Assembly: GCF_013410775.1 (NCBI RefSeq)
Contig: NZ_JACCFH010000001.1
Location: 3,348,001-3,412,000, forward strand
Length of the DNA: 64,000 bases
Source of the DNA: Sphaerotilus montanus
Lineage (GTDB): Bacteria; Pseudomonadota; Gammaproteobacteria; Burkholderiales; Burkholderiaceae_C
Reading direction: 5' to 3'
Part shown: in pieces, positions 57,467-64,000 of the stretch
How positions within the stretch are numbered: the stretch's first letter is position 1
Layout of the letters: every line of letters begins with the position of its first letter
The notes under the pieces: generated by a model
Database searches by the model: none
Told to the model about the DNA's origin: nothing
What the model saw: the letters and a program-made list of their open reading frames with translations, nothing else
Position numbers and translations under genes: made by a program

Positions 57467-58381
57467 ATGGAACGCCCCTACATCCTCCACATGTTCACCC
57501 CCGGCGCCCAGATGAGCCCGTTCGACATCAACATGGCCGCCGACGCCGGCTACCAGATCCTGGCGCCGTGCTGCGGCGTGACGCTGCAGGCGGTCGCGGG
57601 CCTGACGCAGGACACCATCTTCTCGCGCAGCCCGAAGGGGTTGGCCCGCACCGGCATCTTCATCGGCGGGCGCGACGCGCTGCTGGCGTCCGACATGCTC
57701 GCGCGGGCGCAGCAGGCGCTGGTGCCGCCGTTCGTCGTGTCGATGATGGCCGACCCGAGCGGCGCCTACACGACGGCGGCGGCGATGGTCGCCTGCGTCG
57801 AGGCGGCGCTGCTCGACACGACCGGGGTGGGGCTGGCCGGCCGGCGGGTGGTTGTCCTGGGCGGCACCGGGCCAGTCGGGCGCATCGCGGGCGTGATCGC
57901 GGCGCAGGCCGGCGCCCGGGTGGGCCTGTCGAGCCGCAACGGCATCGACGTGGCCGACGCGGCCGCCCGCGAGACGGGGGCACGTTTCGGCGTCACGCTC
58001 GACGGTGTCAGCGGCGGTGACCGGGCCGCCGTGCGGGCCTCGATCGCCGAGGCGGACGTGGTGCTGGCGTGCGCGGCAGCCGGCGTGCAGGTGGTGTCGG
58101 GCGAGGACCTGGCTTGCGCGCAGGTGCTGCGGGTCGTGGCCGACGTCAACGCAGTGCCCCCGGCGGGCGTGGCCGGTGTCGGCGTGATGGACAACGCACG
58201 GCCGCTGGAGGGCGTGCCGGGGCGCGGCGCGGTCGGCATCGGCGCGCTGACCATCGGCAACGTCAAGTACCAGACCCAGCAGCAACTGCTGCGCCGCATG
58301 CACGGCGCCACCGAACCCCAGGTGCTGAGCTTCACCGAGGCCTTCGAGGTGGCGCGGGCGCACCTCGCGGCGTCCGCATGA
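57467..58381 (+). CDS. mtdB: NAD(P)-dependent methylene-H4MPT dehydrogenase MtdB
   Basis: 304 residues. N-terminal PYILHMFTPGAQMSPFDINMAADAGY, the substrate-binding IFIGGRDALLASDML, and Rossmann motif VVVLGGTGPVGRIAG. This is the methylotroph MtdB family. It oxidises methylene-H4MPT to methenyl-H4MPT in formaldehyde oxidation. It overlaps the following ATP-grasp gene by 4 bp. Confidence 0.95.
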   Translation: MERPYILHMFTPGAQMSPFDINMAADAGYQILAPCCGVTLQAVAGLTQDTIFSRSPKGLARTGIFIGGRDALLASDMLARAQQALVPPFVVSMMADPSGAYTTAAAMVACVEAALLDTTGVGLAGRRVVVLGGTGPVGRIAGVIAAQAGARVGLSSRNGIDVADAAARETGARFGVTLDGVSGGDRAAVRASIAEADVVLACAAAGVQVVSGEDLACAQVLRVVADVNAVPPAGVAGVGVMDNARPLEGVPGRGAVGIGALTIGNVKYQTQQQLLRRMHGATEPQVLSFTEAFEVARAHLAASA

Positions 58382-59499
58382 CGCTCCCCGCGCGGCTGGT
58401 GATCGCGGGCCTGTCGGTGCGCGCTGCCGCCGAAGCGGCGCGGCGCGACGGGTTCGACGTGGTGGCGGTCGACCAGTTCGGGGACGCCGACACCCGCGCT
58501 GCGGCGACCGCGTGGCACGCGCTGGCGCCGCTGCCGGACGTCGGCGGTGGCGCGCCGTGGCTGGTCACGAGCGGCTTTGACACCCCCGACGCGCTGACGG
58601 CGCTGCACACCCGCCCGCTGCTGGGCACCGCGCCGGCGGCCATGGCCCGCGTGCGTGACCCGCGCACCTTTTTCGCGGCCCTCGACGCCCGCGGCATCGC
58701 CCATCCCGCCGTGTCCCTGGCGCCGCAGACCGGCACCGGCTGGCTCTGCAAGGACTTCGCCAGCAGTGGCGGCCAGCAGGTCCGGCCCGCCGACCAGGCG
58801 CCCTGCGTGCCATCGCCCGGCCGCTATTGGCAGCGGCACGTGCCCGACGCGGCGCCGGTGTCGCTCACCTTCCTCGGCAATGGCGAGCGGGCGGCGCTGC
58901 TGGGCCTGAACCAGCCCCTGCTGCACCCGGACGCCGACTGTCCGTGGCGCTTCGGCGGCCTCATCGGGCCGCTGCCGATGACCGGGCGGCAGCAGACGCG
59001 GCTGCAGGGCCTTGCCGACCGGCTGACCAGCGAATTCGATCTGCGCGGGCTGGCGAGCCTGGACCTGCTGCAGCGCGGTGACGCGGAGGCGGACACCGGT
59101 GAAGACGAATGGCTGGTGCTGGAGATCAACCCCCGGCTGTCCGCCAGCCTGGTGCTGTATGGGGCTGCGGGCGGGCTGATGCGCGCGGTGGTCGCGGCCT
59201 GTGTCCACGGGCGCCTGCCCGACGAGCCAGCCGTGCAGCGGCTGCGTGGCCCGCACCTCCGGGGATTCGAGATCGTGCGGCTGGCGCGGCCCTGCGTGCT
59301 CGGCGCATCCGGCGTGCGGGCGCTGCAGCAGCGAGCCGCCGCGCTCGGGCTGCATGACCTGCCCGCCGGGCCGCAGGGGTTCGAGGCGGGTGATCCGCTG
59401 TGTTCGATCGAGGTCGAAGGCGACAGCGCGGACGCCGTGCAGCGCGCACTGGTTGACCAGCGGACGGCGCTGGATGAGTTTCTGGAGACGTGGACATGA
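58378..59499 (+). CDS. ATP-grasp protein of the H4MPT cluster (OrfY-like)
   Basis: 373 residues, start overlapping mtdB (ATGA). ATP-grasp fold: SVRAAAEAARRDGFDVVAVDQFGD, ASSGGQQVRP and the metal-binding LVLEINPRLSASLVLYG. C-terminal domain with GPQGFEAGDPLCSIEVEGDSADAVQRAL. Equivalents occur in all methylotroph H4MPT clusters, are needed for C1 growth, and lie next to mtdB/mch. The substrate is unknown; ligation in cofactor synthesis is likely. The Orf name is from memory of cluster order. Confidence 0.8.
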   Translation: MTLPARLVIAGLSVRAAAEAARRDGFDVVAVDQFGDADTRAAATAWHALAPLPDVGGGAPWLVTSGFDTPDALTALHTRPLLGTAPAAMARVRDPRTFFAALDARGIAHPAVSLAPQTGTGWLCKDFASSGGQQVRPADQAPCVPSPGRYWQRHVPDAAPVSLTFLGNGERAALLGLNQPLLHPDADCPWRFGGLIGPLPMTGRQQTRLQGLADRLTSEFDLRGLASLDLLQRGDAEADTGEDEWLVLEINPRLSASLVLYGAAGGLMRAVVAACVHGRLPDEPAVQRLRGPHLRGFEIVRLARPCVLGASGVRALQQRAAALGLHDLPAGPQGFEAGDPLCSIEVEGDSADAVQRALVDQRTALDEFLETWT

Positions 59500-60503
59500 C
59501 GATGACATCGCCGCCGCTGGCCGGCTGTTCCCTGAGCCTGAACGCACTGGCTGCCGCGCCGCTGGCGGCATTGACCGCGCGGGTCCAGGAATTCGGCGTT
59601 CGGGTCGAACGCACCGCGTCCGGCGTGACCCTCATCGACGCCGGGATCGAGGCGCCGGGCAGCACCGCCGCCGGCCTGCTGATCGGCGAGATCTGCCTGG
59701 GCGCGCTCGGAGCGGTCCACCAGCGCGCGGGCGGCGTCTCGCCGTGGCCGAGCTGGATCGAGGTGTCGAGCGCGCAGCCGGTGCTGGCCTGCCTGGGCAG
59801 CCAGTACGCGGGCTGGAGCCTGTCGGCGAGCAAGGAGGAGACGGGCGGGCGCAAGTTCTTCGCGCTGGGCTCCGGGCCGGCGCGGGCGCTGGCGGTCAAG
59901 GAGCCGCTGTTCGCCGAACTCGGCTACCGCGACCACAGCGACCGCGGCGTGCTGGTGCTGGAGGTGGACCGGCCGCCGCCGCAGGTCGTCATCGACAAGG
60001 TGCTGCGCGACTGCGGGCTGGCTCCCGACGGGCTGACGCTGATCCTCACGCCGACGCGCAGCCTCGCCGGCACCGCGCAGGTGGTCGCCCGCGTGCTGGA
60101 GGTGGCGCTGCACAAGGCGCACACGCTGGGCTTCGACCTGGGCGACATCGCCGAGGGGGCCGCCTGCGCGCCGCTGCCGTCGCCGGTGGCCGATGGTGTG
60201 CAGGCGATGGGGCGCACGAACGACGCCATCCTCTACGGCGGGCAGGTGCACCTGCGCGTGCGGGGCGAGCTGGCGGCGGCGCGTGCGCTGGCGCTGCAGC
60301 TGCCGTCGTCGTGCTCGCGCGACTACGGCACCCGGTTCGCCGACATCTTCCAGCGCGCCGACCACGACTTCTACCGGATCGACCCGGCGCTGTTCGCGCC
60401 CGCCGAGGTCTGGGTCAGCCACCTGGACAGCGGCCAGACCTTCCACGCCGGGGCGATGAACCTGGACCTGCTGCTGGCCGACTGGCGCCAGCCGGCGGGC
60501 TGA
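59496..60503 (+). CDS. mch: Methenyl-H4MPT cyclohydrolase Mch
   Basis: 335 residues. The ATG at 59496 overlaps the preceding stop. Mch family: LNALAAAPLAALTARVQEFGVRVE, GGVSPWPSWIEVSSAQPVLACLGSQYAGWSL and ACAPLPSPVADGVQAMGRTNDAILYGG. It converts methenyl-H4MPT to formyl-H4MPT. Next in the pathway would be Fhc, not encoded here. Length fits the ~320-residue family. Confidence 0.95.
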   Translation: MTMTSPPLAGCSLSLNALAAAPLAALTARVQEFGVRVERTASGVTLIDAGIEAPGSTAAGLLIGEICLGALGAVHQRAGGVSPWPSWIEVSSAQPVLACLGSQYAGWSLSASKEETGGRKFFALGSGPARALAVKEPLFAELGYRDHSDRGVLVLEVDRPPPQVVIDKVLRDCGLAPDGLTLILTPTRSLAGTAQVVARVLEVALHKAHTLGFDLGDIAEGAACAPLPSPVADGVQAMGRTNDAILYGGQVHLRVRGELAAARALALQLPSSCSRDYGTRFADIFQRADHDFYRIDPALFAPAEVWVSHLDSGQTFHAGAMNLDLLLADWRQPAG

Positions 60504-60509
60504 GCGGCG

Positions 60510-61469
60510 ATGCGTGTCGCGATCCTGACCGACGAGGTCGGCTGGCACACCCGGCAGTTGCAGCAGGCGCTGCGGGCGCGCGGTGCGGTCGGGCGCTGCG
60601 TGGACCTCGCCGACTGCGACATCGACACCACGGCCAGCGCGCATGGCCTGGTGATCCCCGGCTACGGGCGCGGCTTGCCGGATGCGGCGATCGTGCGCGG
60701 CGTGGCCGGTGGCAGCTTCGAGCAGGTGACCAAGCGGCTGGGGGTGCTGCACGCGCTGCAGGCGCTGGGCGTGCCGGTCTACAACGAGGCGCGCGCCATC
60801 GAGCGCAGCGTGGACAAGTCGATGACCAGCCTGCTGCTGCACGCGGCCGGGGTGCCCACGCCGCCGACCTGGGCGACCGAGTCGGCGGCACGGGCCCGGC
60901 GCACCGCGGTGCGCGAGGGCGCGGCGGGCCACGCGCTGGTGATGAAGCCGCTGTTCGGCTCGCAGGGCAAGGGGCTGCAGCAGGTGGGCGCCGTGGACGG
61001 CACGCCGCACGGCGAACACCGCCTGCTGCCCGACCTCGCGGACTTCGGGCGGCTGGCCTATTTGCAGCGCTTCGTGCCGTCCGCGGATCCGGGGCCGGGG
61101 TTCGACTGGCGCGTGCTGGTGATCGGCGGGCGGGCGGTGGCGGCGATGCGGCGGGTGAGCGAGCACTGGATCCACAACGTCGCGCAGGGCGCCCGCACCG
61201 AGGCCGCCGAGCTGACACCCGACCTGGCCCGCCTCGCCGAGGCGGCGAGCGCGGCGCTGCAGATGGATTACGCCGGCATCGACCTGATCCCGTCGCCGGG
61301 CCGTGGTCTGGGTGGCGGCGCGGTCCAGGTGCTCGAAGTCAACGGCGTGGCCGCCTGGCGCGGGCTGCAGCGGGTGACGCCGTTCAACATCGCCCGCGCC
61401 CTCGTGGACGACCTGATCGACCGCAAGCTGGCGGCCGCGGTGCCGCGGCGGGCCGCGCGCCGCGCATGA
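60510..61469 (+). CDS. RimK-like ATP-grasp ligase of the H4MPT cluster (Orf17/MptN-like)
   Basis: 319 residues. RimK-type ATP-grasp: HTRQLQQALRARGAVGRCVDL at the N-terminus, AIERSVDKSMTSLLLHAAGVPTPPTW, VMKPLFGSQGKGLQQVG (ATP lid) and QVLEVNGVAAWRGL (metal site). Such ligases add glutamate or similar to H4MPT-type cofactors. Its location beside mch is conserved. It overlaps the next gene by 4 bp. Confidence 0.85.
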   Translation: MRVAILTDEVGWHTRQLQQALRARGAVGRCVDLADCDIDTTASAHGLVIPGYGRGLPDAAIVRGVAGGSFEQVTKRLGVLHALQALGVPVYNEARAIERSVDKSMTSLLLHAAGVPTPPTWATESAARARRTAVREGAAGHALVMKPLFGSQGKGLQQVGAVDGTPHGEHRLLPDLADFGRLAYLQRFVPSADPGPGFDWRVLVIGGRAVAAMRRVSEHWIHNVAQGARTEAAELTPDLARLAEAASAALQMDYAGIDLIPSPGRGLGGGAVQVLEVNGVAAWRGLQRVTPFNIARALVDDLIDRKLAAAVPRRAARRA

Positions 61470-62344
61470 GCAGCCTCCGGCGCGCCTTCCTCGACGCCTG
61501 CGCCTGGGACGTGGCCGTGCGCAAGCCGGGCAATGTCAGCGTCCACTCTGCCGGCCACGGCATGCATGCCCGGACCTTCCTCGACAGTGCCGAGGCCTGT
61601 GCCGGTGCGCTGTGTCAGCCGGGGGCGCCGGTCGGCGTGCGCATCGAGCGGGCGGTCGCGGCGACCTGGGCCCGCGTGGGCTGCAACACCAACCTCGGCA
61701 TCCTGCTGCTGTGCGCGCCGATCGCGGCGGCGGCGGAGCGCCTGACCGCGCCCGTGGACGAGGCCCGTCTGCGGCAGGCGCTGGCGCAGACGATGGCCAC
61801 GCTGACAGTCGAGGACGCCGCCGCCGCGTTCCGGGCCATCGTGCAGGCGAATCCGGGCGGACTCGGCGCGACGGAGGCGCAGGACGTGCGGCAGTCGCCC
61901 ACGGTGACGCTGCGCGAGGCCATGGTCCTGGCCGCCGGGCGCGACCGCATCGCTGCCCAGTACCGCGATGGCGGTGCGGCGCTGTTCGATCTCGGCCTGA
62001 CCGCCTGGCGTGGCCACGCCGGCGGCGCCGCGCGGGCCGTGTCGCCGCAGACTGTCCAGCGGGTCTTCCTCGCCTGGCTGGCCTCGGACCTCGATGCACA
62101 CATTGTCCGCAAGCACGGCCCGGCACTGGCACAGATTGTCCTGAACGATGCGCAGCGCTGGTCGGCGCGTGCCGCTGCCGGCGAGCGCCTGGACGCCGAT
62201 CCGGCCTTCCTGGCGTGGGACGAGGCCCTGAAATCCGCGGGAATCAACCCCGGCACCAGCGCCGATCTCACCGTGGCGACGCTGATGCTGGCGGCGCTGA
62301 CCGTGCGGGCCGACACCGGCCGGGGTGGCACGGAACGTGTTTAG
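61466..62344 (+). CDS. CitG/MdcB-like protein of the H4MPT cluster (Orf5-like)
   Basis: 292 residues, start overlapping the preceding stop. CitG/triphosphoribosyl-dephospho-CoA synthase-like motifs: [27 protein letters not shown] and [19 protein letters not shown]. In methylotrophs this gene (Orf5) is part of H4MPT/methanofuran biosynthesis. The triphosphoribosyl transfer role is unproven for this branch. A 79-bp leader with a strong hairpin follows before fae. Confidence 0.85.
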   Translation: MSSLRRAFLDACAWDVAVRKPGNVSVHSAGHGMHARTFLDSAEACAGALCQPGAPVGVRIERAVAATWARVGCNTNLGILLLCAPIAAAAERLTAPVDEARLRQALAQTMATLTVEDAAAAFRAIVQANPGGLGATEAQDVRQSPTVTLREAMVLAAGRDRIAAQYRDGGAALFDLGLTAWRGHAGGAARAVSPQTVQRVFLAWLASDLDAHIVRKHGPALAQIVLNDAQRWSARAAAGERLDADPAFLAWDEALKSAGINPGTSADLTVATLMLAALTVRADTGRGGTERV

Positions 62345-62353
62345 AGAGCAGGG

Positions 62354-62376
62354 GTGCTGCCGCTTCGGCGCAGCAC
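62354..62376 (+). other. UUCG-capped hairpin in the fae leader
   Basis: GTGCTGC(C)GC-TTCG-GCGCAGCAC: nine base pairs with one bulged C and a cUUCGg tetraloop, the most stable RNA tetraloop. It has no U-tract, so it is unlikely to be an intrinsic terminator. More likely it protects the fae mRNA end or acts as an RNA barrier or processing site between orf5-like and fae. Fae is usually very abundant. Confidence 0.7.
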
Positions 62377-62423
62377 GGCACCCGTTCAGTTCCTTCCCAG
62401 TTCTACTCAGGAGACGAAACAAC

Positions 62424-62936
62424 ATGGCCAAGATCGATCGCATGATGGTGGGCGAATCCCTGGTGGGCGACGGCAACGAAGTCGCGCACATCGACCTGAT
62501 CATCGGCCCGCGCGGCAGCGCCGCCGAGACCGCATTCGCCAACGCGCTGACCAACAACAAGGACGGCTTCACCTCGCTGCTGGCGGTGGTGGCGCCGAAC
62601 CTGCTGACCAAGCCGGCGACCGTGATGTTCAACAAGGTCACGATCAAGGGCGCCAAGCAGGCCGTGCAGATGTTCGGCCCCGCCCAGCGCGGCGTGGCGA
62701 TGGCGGTCGCCGATTGCCTGGAAGCCGGCACGATCCCGATGGACGAGGCCGACAACCTCTTCATCTCGGTGGGGGTCTTCATCCACTGGCTGGCCGCTGA
62801 CGACGCCAAGATCCAGGACTACAACTACGCGGCCACCAAGGAAGCGCTGGAGCGGGCCGTGGCCGGCCTGCCCACGCCGGCCCAGGTGGTGGCGGGCAAG
62901 GCCTCGGCCACCCACCCGTTCGCCGCGCACGCCTGA
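62424..62936 (+). CDS. fae: Formaldehyde-activating enzyme Fae
   Basis: 170 residues. RBS AGGAG lies 11 bp upstream. Family signature: [24 protein letters not shown], with the catalytic His in HIDLIIG, then [23 protein letters not shown] and [14 protein letters not shown]. It condenses formaldehyde with H4MPT to methylene-H4MPT. It is the last gene of the operon and has the clearest ribosome-binding site, fitting high expression. Confidence 0.97.
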   Translation: MAKIDRMMVGESLVGDGNEVAHIDLIIGPRGSAAETAFANALTNNKDGFTSLLAVVAPNLLTKPATVMFNKVTIKGAKQAVQMFGPAQRGVAMAVADCLEAGTIPMDEADNLFISVGVFIHWLAADDAKIQDYNYAATKEALERAVAGLPTPAQVVAGKASATHPFAAHA

Positions 62937-62945
62937 GTTGAACGA

Positions 62946-62968
62946 ACGGCGCCGGGTGACGGCGCCGT
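62946..62968. terminator. Hairpin between convergent fae and folB-like genes
   Basis: Perfect nine-base inverted repeat ACGGCGCCG / CGGCGCCGT with a five-base loop, 9 bp after the fae stop and 8 bp before the folB-like stop. No T-run on either side, so it would be a weak intrinsic terminator, but it is well placed to serve both genes. Confidence 0.6.
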
Positions 62969-62976
62969 CGGGCGGT

Positions 62977-63489
62977 TCAGCGCTTCGGGGCTGGTGTCGC
63001 TTGCGGCACCAGCCCCGAGCCGATCCAGCGCAGCACCTGGGCACCACGGCCGCTGTCGGGTTCGGTATTGGCGGGCTCGGCCTGGCGCTCGATCTGCACG
63101 CCCACGGCGGCCACGTTGTCGAACTTGCGCGGCTTGACCACCTTCACGCGCACCCGCGCCGCGCCGAACTCGACCAGCAGCATCTGCGCGATGCGCTCGG
63201 CCAGCGCTTCGAGCAGTTGCACGCCGTGGTCCCGCATCAGCGCGTCCAGCCGGTCGCGCACGACGCCGTAGTCGATCGTGTCGGCGATGTCGTCGGTGCG
63301 GCAGGCGCCCGCGCGCGGCAGACCGGCCTCGATGTCGATCACCAGCGGCTGCGGCCGGTGGAGTTCGGACTCGTGGATGCCGATGATGGTCTGGCCGGTG
63401 TAGCCCTCGATGAAGACCAGGTCCATCGGTGGGGTGGCGGCATGCGGGCGGGCGGTGGTGCGGGCCATGGAAGCGGGCTGGGCAGGCAT
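62977..63489 (-). CDS. folB: FolB-like dihydroneopterin aldolase
   Basis: 170 residues from ATG 63489 (GGAG just upstream on the minus strand). An internal Met at residue 22 (MDLVFIEGYTGQTIIG) is an alternative start. Dihydroneopterin aldolase motifs: VFIEGYTGQTIIGIHESE, QPLVIDIEAGLPR, DTIDYGVVRDRL and QLLEALAERIAQMLL. A C-terminal ~35-residue tail is extra. It makes hydroxymethyl-dihydropterin, the pterin branch shared by folate and H4MPT. The position next to fae suggests it serves H4MPT. Confidence 0.88.
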   Translation of the reverse strand: MPAQPASMARTTARPHAATPPMDLVFIEGYTGQTIIGIHESELHRPQPLVIDIEAGLPRAGACRTDDIADTIDYGVVRDRLDALMRDHGVQLLEALAERIAQMLLVEFGAARVRVKVVKPRKFDNVAAVGVQIERQAEPANTEPDSGRGAQVLRWIGSGLVPQATPAPKR

Positions 63490-63684
63490 GGGTGGTCTCC
63501 TCTTGTATCGGGTGGCGGGGGACCATTTGAGCAAGATGTGCGCCCGCTGAACGCGCGCTGAAGCAGGGTGCACGATCGGGGGTTTTCTTGGTGAAACCCC
63601 AGATGTACCGTGCAGGATTTCACACAAGAATGCAGATGGGTTCCGGCGATGACATCCGCATTGCCAGCCCGCAGGAGCGAGAAC
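63490..63684. promoter_or_regulatory. Divergent region between folB-like gene and regulator
   Basis: Contains the inverted repeat GGGGTTTTCTTGGTGAAACCCC (63579-63600), a near-palindrome with one bulged T, suited to an operator or activator site. AGGAG (63673-63677) precedes the regulator ATG. No sigma-54 (GG-N10-GC) promoter is evident. Confidence 0.5.
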
Positions 63685-64000
63685 ATGGGCATCAGTCTGC
63701 TGAGCACTGGTCAACACGCGGAGCGTGTCTTCGACGTCGTTCGCAGCGGCTTCGAGGATGGTGGCAACGACGTCGTGGCCCGCTCCTGGCGGCGCTGCCT
63801 GGACGAGTACCTGCTGCACCCGGACCGCCCGCGCGACCTGCGCTCGCTGGACGCGCAGGCCCTCGAAGACCGCCTGCAACGCATGGCGACGCTGCTCGAC
63901 AGCGCCCGCCACGAGATGTCGACGCTGTTCCAGCAGCTCGCCGACCAGGAGTCGGCGGTGGTGCTGACCGACACCGATGGCGTGATCCTGCACATGGTGG
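63685..64000 (+). CDS. Sigma-54-dependent transcriptional activator, AcoR-like (3' partial)
   Basis: 105 residues visible; the gene runs off the window. Start at MGISLLSTGQHAERVF after AGGAG. The N-terminal VVARSWRRCLDEYLLHPDRP (SWxRC) and LQQLADQESAVVLTDTDGVILHMV are the GAF-region signature of AcoR/Fis-family activators. The AAA+ and HTH parts lie outside. In methylotrophic betaproteobacteria such regulators often control alcohol-oxidation genes, which is only a guess here. Confidence 0.75.
   Translation, partial: MGISLLSTGQHAERVFDVVRSGFEDGGNDVVARSWRRCLDEYLLHPDRPRDLRSLDAQALEDRLQRMATLLDSARHEMSTLFQQLADQESAVVLTDTDGVILHMV

Overview
The window is about 70% GC, densely coded and free of rRNA. 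It looks like a betaproteobacterial chromosome, most likely Burkholderiales of the Leptothrix/Sphaerotilus/Rubrivivax/Methylibium type. The support is the mix of a PilY1/PilE minor-pilin cluster, a TamAB pair, a respiratory nitrate reductase locus followed by a parvulin gene, and a tetrahydromethanopterin (H4MPT) C1-transfer cluster of the kind found in methylotrophic betaproteobacteria. The genus is inference from gene content only.

Region 1 (1-14.4 kb) encodes cell-envelope and surface functions. A di-heme cytochrome with a PA14 domain (5' end cut by the window), a small CxxCH cytochrome and a SCO-like copper protein overlap start to stop. After a 332-bp AT-rich gap comes an operon of three translationally overlapping genes: a 2,389-residue exported repeat protein, a 1,092-residue predicted outer-membrane barrel and an OmpA-like protein. 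I cannot match this set to a named system, and it is the best candidate here for something undescribed.

Region 2 (14.5-22.3 kb) holds a PAS-GGDEF diguanylate cyclase and a complete type I restriction-modification system (hsdM, an AT-rich hsdS, hsdR) ending next to tRNA-Arg(CCT).

Region 3 (22.2-38.0 kb) has a minus-strand operon, VWA(CoxE-like)-tamA-tamB, whose last codons run into the tRNA-Arg gene. It is followed by a plus-strand type IV pilus tip operon (fimT-pilV-pilW-pilX-pilY1-small protein-pilE) and a minus-strand group of moxR ATPase, a small membrane protein and a GNAT acetyltransferase. The VWA protein and MoxR are usual partners, and here the pilus operon lies between them.

Region 4 (38.1-55.3 kb) covers nitrate respiration: a diverged TIM-barrel protein resembling methanofuran-synthesis MfnB, narX-narL, two narK transporters, narGHJI and a parvulin. 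These are followed by an RIC iron-sulfur repair protein, a beta-carbonic anhydrase, a SirB2-like membrane protein, a hemerythrin-like protein and a nitroreductase.

Region 5 (55.3-64.0 kb) starts with an M23 peptidase. A compact H4MPT operon follows: beta-RFAP synthase, mtdB, an ATP-grasp protein, mch, a RimK-like ATP-grasp ligase, a CitG-like protein and fae. A folB-like gene converges on fae, and the window ends inside a sigma-54-type activator. Together regions 4 and 5 suggest an organism able to oxidise formaldehyde through H4MPT and to respire nitrate.
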